This document shows, piece after piece, positions 14,763 through 18,584 of a stretch of 18,584 nucleotides of DNA. Origin of the DNA: UBA12088 sp041920275. Lineage in GTDB: Bacteria; Patescibacteriota; Minisyncoccia; Phycocordibacterales; UBA12088. Location: positions 1 through 18,584 of the forward strand of contig JAYRSE010000029.1 of assembly GCA_041920275.1 (NCBI GenBank), given 5' to 3'. The notes under the pieces are model-generated. The model did not search any database. It saw only the letters and a list, made by a program, of their open reading frames with translations, and had not been told where the DNA came from. A program made the position numbers and the translations under genes. The stretch's first letter is position 1. Each line of letters opens with the position of its first letter.

Positions 14763-16064
14763 ATGCACCAAATCAACATCGACCTCGAACATATCACCAA
14801 AATTGAGGGTGACGCATCCATCCGCATCACGATGGAGGATGGCAAGGCGACCAAGGTAAATTTCTCGACCGAGGAGTACAAGCGCTTTTTCACCGAGGCG
14901 ATGAAGGGGAAGAACATCATGGCCATACCCGCCCACCTGTCGCGCATCTGCGGCACCTGCAGCAACGCGCACATCATGGCCGCGATAGAGGCGTGCGAGA
15001 TGGCGCTTGATATCCAACCGAGCGAGCAAACGGAACGGTTGCGCGCACTCACCATGCACGGCCTTACCATTCGCGATCACGCCCTGCACCTGTACCTTTT
15101 CTGCATGCCGGACATCTACGGCAAAGATGCGTTCCTCGACTTTGACGAGAACGACCCGCACGAGCATCAGCTCTTGCATGATGCGTTCGCGATCAAGGCG
15201 GCGGGGAACATGCTTGCGGTCACGATCGCGGGCAGGAGCGTGCACGCCATGTACCCCACGATCGGCGGCTTCATCAAGTTCCCGAGCGAAGAGCAGGTAA
15301 AAGAGGTGACAGAAAAGCTCAAGAGCGTACGCGATGCGGCATTGCGGTGCGTGGAGGAGTTTGAAAAGGCGCCGTTCCACTTCGACCGCAAGACCGACTA
15401 CATGGCGCTCTTGCCCGACGAAGGGTACAGCTACATAAGCGGCAAGATACGCACAAGCAAGGGCGACGTGTACGACGAAAAGCTCTACCGCGAGCTCGTG
15501 GAGCATGTGGTGTTGCCGTACTCGCAGGCGAGTGCGTACGAGTACAAGGGAGACCCGTACATGGTGGGAGCCCTTGCGCGTATGAACATCGCGAAGGATA
15601 AGCTTCATCCGAAGACCAAAGAGTCCTGCGCTCGCGCGCTCTCGCTTTTCCCGTCCACCGACATCTTCCACAACAATCTCGCACAGGCGATCGAGCTCGT
15701 GCATTCGATCGACGATGCGATCGACCTTCTGGAGCAATTTCCGATCGAAAAGGAAGAGTTGGTGAAAAAGCCATTCCGCGAAGCGACAGGCATCGGCGTG
15801 GTCGAGGCGCCACGCGGTGCGCTTTACCACATGCTCCACATCGACGACACGGGCACGGTCGTGAACGGTGAGGTCATCGTGCCTACGGGTCAGAATCAGA
15901 TCAACATCGAGGAGGACGCGGGAAGAATGATGGAAAAGCTCTGGGCGGAAGGTGTGCGCGACGAAGCGGCGATAACCTGGGAGCTCGAGAAGCTCATCCG
16001 CGCCTATGACCCGTGCATGAGCTGCGCGGCACACTTTTTGAAGCTCAAATTGGAGGTAAAGTGA
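14763..16064 (+). CDS. [NiFe]-hydrogenase large (catalytic) subunit
   Basis: The 433-residue protein carries the NiFe(CN)2CO active site. The four metal-binding cysteines are present: C63 and C66 in SRICGTCSNAH, and C418 and C421 in DPCMSCAAH. Other hallmarks are HITKIEGDASIRI at the N-terminus, IRDHALHLYLFCMPD, and VEAPRGALYHMLH before the C-terminal cluster motif. Nine residues (FLKLKLEVK) follow H424, a C-terminal extension that a dedicated protease normally removes after nickel insertion. A matching protease gene lies downstream on the other strand. Length and motifs suit cytoplasmic group 3-like enzymes, but NAD(P)-binding diaphorase subunits are not encoded nearby. Ferredoxin is the simplest partner by inference, given korAB 4 kb away. 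Confidence 0.93.
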   Translation: MHQINIDLEHITKIEGDASIRITMEDGKATKVNFSTEEYKRFFTEAMKGKNIMAIPAHLSRICGTCSNAHIMAAIEACEMALDIQPSEQTERLRALTMHGLTIRDHALHLYLFCMPDIYGKDAFLDFDENDPHEHQLLHDAFAIKAAGNMLAVTIAGRSVHAMYPTIGGFIKFPSEEQVKEVTEKLKSVRDAALRCVEEFEKAPFHFDRKTDYMALLPDEGYSYISGKIRTSKGDVYDEKLYRELVEHVVLPYSQASAYEYKGDPYMVGALARMNIAKDKLHPKTKESCARALSLFPSTDIFHNNLAQAIELVHSIDDAIDLLEQFPIEKEELVKKPFREATGIGVVEAPRGALYHMLHIDDTGTVVNGEVIVPTGQNQINIEEDAGRMMEKLWAEGVRDEAAITWELEKLIRAYDPCMSCAAHFLKLKLEVK

Positions 16065-16075
16065 TCTATGAGAAA

Positions 16076-16095
16076 GCGCGACCCGAAGGTCGCGC
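16076..16095 (-). terminator. UUCG-capped terminator hairpin between convergent genes
   Basis: GCGCGACC-CGAA-GGTCGCGC is a perfect 8-bp stem. On the minus strand the loop is TTCG closed by C-G, the extra-stable tetraloop, and the hairpin is followed by TTTCT. It lies 12 nt after the stop of the small minus-strand reading frame and 11 nt after the hydrogenase large-subunit stop. It suits the minus-strand gene best. Confidence 0.65.
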
Positions 16096-16107
16096 GTGGT
16101 ACGTATC

Positions 16108-16284
16108 CTATCTCTCGTGATTTTTTCGCTGAAGTGCCAAACCGCGAACTATTGCGCCGTATGCAACAGCACGCCCCACATCGTCCATGCGCTGGTTTTC
16201 ATTCAGTGCTTCACGAACCGCTTGTGTATCAAACGCTTCAAATGGTGAATGGCGTGAAGGTTTATTGCGCGATTTTATGTGCAT
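16108..16284 (-). CDS. Possible 58-residue small protein
   Basis: No family is recognised. The reading frame gives a basic N-terminus (MHIKSRNKPSRHSP) and a charged helical stretch around FDTQAVREALNENQR, then VGRAVAYGAIVRGLALQRK. It is bounded by two hairpins with terminator character: one just upstream (16319-16344) and a UUCG-capped one just after its stop, placed as expected for this strand. GGAGG lies 11 nt before the ATG, slightly too far for an ideal site. An overlapping plus-strand frame reads through both hairpins and is less likely. The gene could be a small regulator or a remnant. Confidence 0.4.
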   Translation of the reverse strand: MHIKSRNKPSRHSPFEAFDTQAVREALNENQRMDDVGRAVAYGAIVRGLALQRKNHER

Positions 16285-16318
16285 CGTATGCGGTACCTCC
16301 GGGTAGTGGTGAAAGAAC

Positions 16319-16344
16319 AAAAGAGCCCTCCGAAGGGCTCTTTT
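16319..16344. terminator. Bidirectional intrinsic terminator
   Basis: AAAAGAGCCC (16319-16328) pairs with GGGCTCTTTT (16335-16344). One further T-A pair leaves a four-base loop. The GC-rich stem flanked by A4 and T4 is a classic bidirectional rho-independent terminator. It would stop read-through from the hydrogenase operon and also from the opposite direction. Confidence 0.8.
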
Positions 16345-16518
16345 GAAGTGTCAGGAGTGTGACGCCTCAAAACAACCCTTCGGCGGGCTTGGTAATGCGA
16401 ATGATACGAGCGGTTTGCGAGGTGTATCGCATACCGTAATGGTACTACACCGTCACAACGGCGCAAGTACACGAGTATGCACTGACGTGATGTACAACAT
16501 CCGCCCGGACGGCGAACG
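16345..16518. other. Gene-free stretch between two terminators
   Basis: No credible gene is seen in these 174 bases on either strand. A nested stem is possible: GGTGTA (16421-16426) with TACACC (16446-16451), and inside it TACC (16432-16435) with GGTA (16441-16444). GGACG (16507-16511) can pair with CGTCC (16517-16521), overlapping the long inverted repeat that follows. A small RNA is possible but unproven; no tRNA fold was found. Confidence 0.4.
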
Positions 16519-16572
16519 TCCAAAAAGAATTACGTAACTATTACTTGTATTAGTTACGTAATTCTTTTTGGA
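16519..16572. terminator. 22-bp perfect inverted repeat overlapping the protease gene end
   Basis: The arms 16519-16540 and 16551-16572 are perfect reverse complements around a 10-nt loop (TTACTTGTAT). Each arm contains an A5/T5 run and the inner palindrome TTACGTAA. The right arm is coding: it encodes the last residues (KELRN) and stop codon of the hydrogenase maturation protease. The left arm is a downstream mirror copy. It should act as a terminator for the protease operon and possibly in both directions. Confidence 0.72.
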
Positions 16573-16933
16573 TCGCCGCCTCAAGCCACGCGACGGCCTC
16601 CCGTTCGTCACGGTGCGGTGGCAGGCCGAGTATCGTCGCATCGTCTATTTTCCCGAGCTTCTTCAGGAACATGAGGTTCGCATACGCGTCGAAGTCGTGG
16701 CAGGTCACCCGTGGCGCCGCCATGAAAGCGGCAAGCCCGCGTATCACCTGAGGTTCGGCGATGTTTTCGACCGTGTCGATGATGAGCGGGTGTCGGAGCA
16801 TATCCCACTCTTCGTTGGGGTCGAGCACCTCGAACGATACCTCGGGCAGTGTGTCGCGCAGTGCGGGGAGGATGCGCAAGGGTAGGGAGTCGAAGGGAAG
16901 GTCGGTGTTGCCGAATACGAAGACACGTTTCAT
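16550..16933 (-). CDS. Hydrogenase maturation protease (HybD/HycI family, M52)
   Basis: M52 proteases clip the C-terminal peptide from the [NiFe] large subunit after nickel insertion. The 127-residue protein is somewhat shorter than E. coli HybD (about 160). It starts with VFVFGNTDLPFDSLPLRIL, matching the family GN...D(D/E) loop. The three expected metal-binding or catalytic positions can be assigned as D15, D53 (LIIDTVENI) and H79 (TCHDFD). D15 stands where HybD has Glu. The target, a nine-residue tail after H424 of the large subunit, is encoded 0.5 kb away in convergent orientation. A TATACT box sits 7 nt before the ATG, predicting a leaderless mRNA, so the gene may have its own promoter within the minus-strand group. 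Confidence 0.85.
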   Translation of the reverse strand: MKRVFVFGNTDLPFDSLPLRILPALRDTLPEVSFEVLDPNEEWDMLRHPLIIDTVENIAEPQVIRGLAAFMAAPRVTCHDFDAYANLMFLKKLGKIDDATILGLPPHRDEREAVAWLEAAIQKELRN

Positions 16934-16940
16934 GGTGGTG

Positions 16941-16946
16941 AGTATA
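16941..16946 (-). promoter_or_regulatory. -10 promoter element of the maturation protease
   Basis: On the minus strand TATACT is followed by CACCACC (7 nt) and ATG. The korA promoter has the same box, the same spacing and a similar spacer (CACCTAC). Confidence 0.62.
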
Positions 16947-17008
16947 GCGTACTTGGAACACGTATGCAGCACCGTAACATCCTTGTTCGGTGTGGTATGT
17001 GAAAGGGG

Positions 17009-17031
17009 ACACCCGCAGCGTGTGCGGGTGT
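17009..17031 (-). terminator. Hairpin after the 178-residue gene
   Basis: ACACCCGCA (17009-17017) pairs perfectly with TGCGGGTGT (17023-17031) around a 5-nt loop. On the minus strand it begins 5 nt after the stop codon at 17037 and is followed by CCCCTTTC. The T tract is poor, so it may be a weak terminator or a 3'-end stabiliser. Confidence 0.5.
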
Positions 17032-17036
17032 GGGGG

Positions 17037-17573
17037 TCATGCCCGATGTTCGGGTATGAAGATCTTTCGAATGTTCCCTCGGGTGTCGTAGGCGACATGC
17101 GCCCACATGCGGTCACCGGTTTCGATACGGAGAGTGCTTCTCGGACACTCGGCAGGGAAAAGACCTTCATGGCCGGTTTCGAAGCGCACCCGCCATGCCG
17201 CGCTATTTGGACGAAGGCGGCATTCCACGATGCAGGGGAGGACCGGAGAAGGACCGGCATGCCGGTGCCAGTAGTCGCTCATGGTTTGGAATGTCACCGG
17301 TATGTCGTGCCGTGCAAGCTCTGAAAACGGCCTCGGGAACGCCTTTCGGACCAGGTCCTTCGGTACCTGCGCATCCTCGGTGACTCGGGTTCGAATCTCA
17401 AAAAGCTCCTCTGCGGTGATGCGTCCCATGATGAGCGCGTAGTCCAAGCAGAGCACGCCGTAGCATGCACAGAGGAAATGCGCTCGTTCCTCATCGGTTC
17501 GTGGGGCGGGCAAGTGGTCGTGCGGTGCGGTAAGGATCGTTGCGTAGGTTGCCAGCTTGTCATCGTTAAACAT
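17037..17573 (-). CDS. Unrecognised 178-residue protein in the hydrogenase maturation group
   Basis: No family is recognised. The N-terminal half (about residues 1-90) looks helical, with LCACYGVLCLDYALIMGRIT and a charged helix AEELFEIRTRV. A middle segment LVRKAFPRPFSELARHDIPV leads to a C-terminal part (about 115-178) that looks like a small beta barrel: IVECRLRPNSAAWRVRFET, ECPRSTLRIETGDRMWAHV and GNIRKIFIPE. Five cysteines occur (FLCACYGVLC, PCIVEC-type and ECPRS), but no metal-binding pattern is clear. ATG 17573 is preceded by GGAGG with 6-nt spacing, one of the few good Shine-Dalgarno sites in the window, and longer starts have no support. It lies 52 nt after the DUF6390-like gene and upstream of the protease, so a hydrogenase assembly role is the natural guess. 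Confidence 0.72.
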   Translation of the reverse strand: MFNDDKLATYATILTAPHDHLPAPRTDEERAHFLCACYGVLCLDYALIMGRITAEELFEIRTRVTEDAQVPKDLVRKAFPRPFSELARHDIPVTFQTMSDYWHRHAGPSPVLPCIVECRLRPNSAAWRVRFETGHEGLFPAECPRSTLRIETGDRMWAHVAYDTRGNIRKIFIPEHRA

Positions 17574-17625
17574 TGCGGCCTCCGGCTCAGTGTATTTCGT
17601 GTTCTTGCCCGATTTTTGCACATCA

Positions 17626-18360
17626 TTACCGTTTGTCAACGTTTGCGATGCGGATCGCGTCGTTGGTGTGGTGGCGAAGGTCGTCCGCCTCTTTGGGCGT
17701 AATGACCTCGCAGGGGATGTCCCAGTGCATGGTGATGAGGTGGCCGGGCCGGAGCATGTCGAAGTCGTAATCGGCCTCGAGTCGACGCACGAGCTTTTTG
17801 TGCACCGGGGTGCCGAGTGCAAGCAGGTCGCCCACGCGCAGGAGTGGCTCGTACTCGACCGTGATCCACGGCCCCGCAACGTCGCGTACCGTGCCCCAGG
17901 ACACGCGGCACGAATCCATGAAGGACACCCCGCTCTCGCCTCCTTTGTCGCCCATGGCGTGGGGGACGTTCAGCACATGGTGGTTGTGGTTCGGGAGAAG
18001 GCCGGCACCGATGCGCGACTCGAGCAGGCGAAACGGGCGGCCGGGGTACTTGTCCTTGAGGCGAAAGGTCTCGGTGAGGTGGCGGTGCAAGGCGCGTTGT
18101 TCCACGTGCGCAAGGAGGTCGTTGCCGAGCCAGTAGGCCTCCACCACCCGCGGGTCGAACGGGTCCTCGATGTGGTTCTCGGTCGCAATGTGGCGCAAGT
18201 ACGGGTAGAGCGCTTCGAAACCTCGCAACAGTTTTTGGAGACCGAAGTCGGTGTAGCCGGCGTTCAGGTAGTCCCAGATCTCACGGTTCGCATCTGGGCC
18301 GCAAAAATGCAGGCGGTTGGGCCCGAACGCGTACCGGCTGCAACGAAGCACTCCGTCCAT
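17626..18360 (-). CDS. DUF6390-like protein of hydrogenase loci
   Basis: The 244-residue protein begins MDGVLRCSRYAFGPNRLHF with CGPDANREI, then FEALYPYLRHIA, DPFDPRVVEAYWLGNDLL and PNHNHHVLNVPHA. Its C-terminal half contains WGTVRDVAG, LLALGTP, GHLITMHWDIPCEVITP and ND-type residues near the end. I recognise this as the pattern of DUF6390, a family of unknown function that I recall from [NiFe]-hydrogenase neighbourhoods; a search would be needed to confirm. Several conserved Cys and His residues (CSRY, FCGP, NHNHH, HWDIPCE) could bind metal. ATG 18360 was preferred over GTG 18411 because the conserved part starts there and a TACCCT box lies 6 nt upstream. It leads the minus-strand group with the 178-residue gene and the protease. 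Confidence 0.75.
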   Translation of the reverse strand: MDGVLRCSRYAFGPNRLHFCGPDANREIWDYLNAGYTDFGLQKLLRGFEALYPYLRHIATENHIEDPFDPRVVEAYWLGNDLLAHVEQRALHRHLTETFRLKDKYPGRPFRLLESRIGAGLLPNHNHHVLNVPHAMGDKGGESGVSFMDSCRVSWGTVRDVAGPWITVEYEPLLRVGDLLALGTPVHKKLVRRLEADYDFDMLRPGHLITMHWDIPCEVITPKEADDLRHHTNDAIRIANVDKR

Positions 18361-18366
18361 GGGGTA

Positions 18367-18372
18367 AGGGTA
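18367..18372 (-). promoter_or_regulatory. Weak -10-like element before the DUF6390-like gene
   Basis: On the minus strand GCTACCCT ends 6 nt before the ATG at 18360. The hexamer is a poor -10 match (TACCCT), but its spacing equals that of the clearer leaderless-type promoters in the window. Confidence 0.3.
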
Positions 18373-18462
18373 GCGTGCTTGGGAACGGGGAAGAATATTG
18401 ACCGGACTCACTTTCTATGCTATTCCGCATGGTGGAACATCCTTCCTCCCCGCACCACCCAA

Positions 18463-18584
18463 CTAGGACACCTCACTGTGGATAACGAATAATTCACTGG
18501 CCCGATAATAGTTCAGACACTGACGAGGAATGTCGTTCAGATAGGACTCTATCGAACGAAGCTCGCCGTCAGATACCGTGGCAA
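18463..18584 (-). CDS. Transposase C-terminus, probably IS30-like, cut by window edge
   Basis: A frame open to the right edge encodes about 40 residues ending in a TAG at 18463-18465. It includes ELRSIESYLND and IPRQCLNYYRASELF. The pattern LN..PR.CL.Y....E.F is the typical C-terminal end of IS30-family DDE transposases, where the canonical form is close to RPRKCLGYKTPAEVF. Only the tail is visible, so the catalytic residues and the intactness of the element cannot be judged. It reads toward the DUF6390-like gene, leaving 102 bp to the chosen start. An element end should lie in 18361-18462, but no convincing inverted repeat can be named without the other end. Confidence 0.6.
   Translation of the reverse strand, partial: ATVSDGELRSIESYLNDIPRQCLNYYRASELFVIHSEVS

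Noticed and set aside
13967..14763. UGA recoding (genetic code 25) because of the CPR setting.
   Set aside because: TGA stands at the natural ends of murC, rsmI, korA, korB and both hydrogenase subunits, and conserved glycines are encoded by GGN.
14337..16034. A 565-residue minus-strand frame opposite the hydrogenase large subunit.
   Set aside because: It is antisense to a gene with all four catalytic cysteine motifs intact, and its translation is low in complexity and rich in His, Arg and Val, as expected for a shadow frame.
16068..16346. A 92-residue plus-strand frame directly after the hydrogenase large subunit.
   Set aside because: It reads through both terminator hairpins (its last residues come from the bidirectional terminator) and has no recognisable protein features; the opposite-strand frame fits the hairpin positions better.
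18361..18411. N-terminal extension of the DUF6390-like protein from a GTG at 18411.
   Set aside because: The conserved sequence begins at the ATG at 18360; the extension (SPVNILPRSQARYPYP) adds no recognised family residues. It cannot be fully excluded.
18477..18485. A third DnaA box (TGTGGATAA, minus-strand TTATCCACA) near the right edge.
   Set aside because: It lies inside the coding end of the transposase, where it encodes part of VIHS, and it is single, so chance is the simplest explanation.
1..18584. CRISPR arrays, tRNA or rRNA genes.
   Set aside because: No regularly spaced repeats, cloverleaf-like segments or conserved rRNA blocks were seen by eye; a tool-based scan could still find a divergent tRNA.

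Overview
The window looks like a chromosomal segment of a Candidate Phyla Radiation (Patescibacteria) bacterium, most likely a GC-rich member of the Parcubacteria side. This is inferred from compact genes with short gaps, a near-absence of Shine-Dalgarno sites, -10 boxes of the TATACT/TATGCT type placed directly before start codons, DUF2628-like and secreted beta-rich surface proteins, a short RsmI, and a hydrogenase locus with a DUF6390-type gene. TGA ends many genes (murC, rsmI, korA, both hydrogenase subunits), so the recoded UGA-glycine table of Gracilibacteria/SR1 does not apply.

Layout. 1-3455 (+): peptidoglycan precursor genes murI (5' end outside the window), murD and murC. 3524-5314 (+): two paralogous DUF2628-like membrane proteins; the second carries a duplicated Cys-containing domain. 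5315-5624: a gene-free stretch with two exact DnaA-box sequences just upstream of an extended -10. 5625-7847 (+): a secreted beta-rich protein, rsmI, and a 70-residue membrane protein. 7989-9380 (+): a membrane-anchored DUF4015-type glycosidase-like protein. 9406-12021 (-): korA (gamma-alpha fusion) and korB, a 2-oxoacid:ferredoxin oxidoreductase. 12174-13394 (+): a cytoplasmic GH15-like enzyme. 13476-16064 (+): [NiFe]-hydrogenase small subunit, a single-pass membrane protein, and the hydrogenase large subunit. 16065-16549: three stem-loops and one possible small gene. 16550-18360 (-): hydrogenase maturation protease, an unrecognised 178-residue protein and a DUF6390-like protein, converging on the structural genes. 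18463-18584 (-): the C-terminal end of a transposase, probably IS30-like, cut by the window edge.

How the parts may work together (inference): an intracellular GH15-like enzyme would release sugar from storage glucan; KorAB would oxidise a 2-oxoacid and reduce ferredoxin; a stripped-down two-subunit [NiFe] hydrogenase could pass those electrons to protons. No diaphorase, Ech/Mbh-type membrane subunit or HypA-F gene is visible. The small subunit has only three cysteines in total, one fewer than a normal all-Cys proximal [4Fe-4S] site. This locus, with its membrane protein between the subunits and the uncharacterised DUF6390-like and 178-residue proteins, is the most interesting part of the window.

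Regulatory style: for at least six genes a -10-like hexamer lies only 6-11 nt before the ATG, which predicts leaderless or almost leaderless mRNAs. In contrast, hydrogenase large subunit and korB have CA-rich, G-poor leaders.
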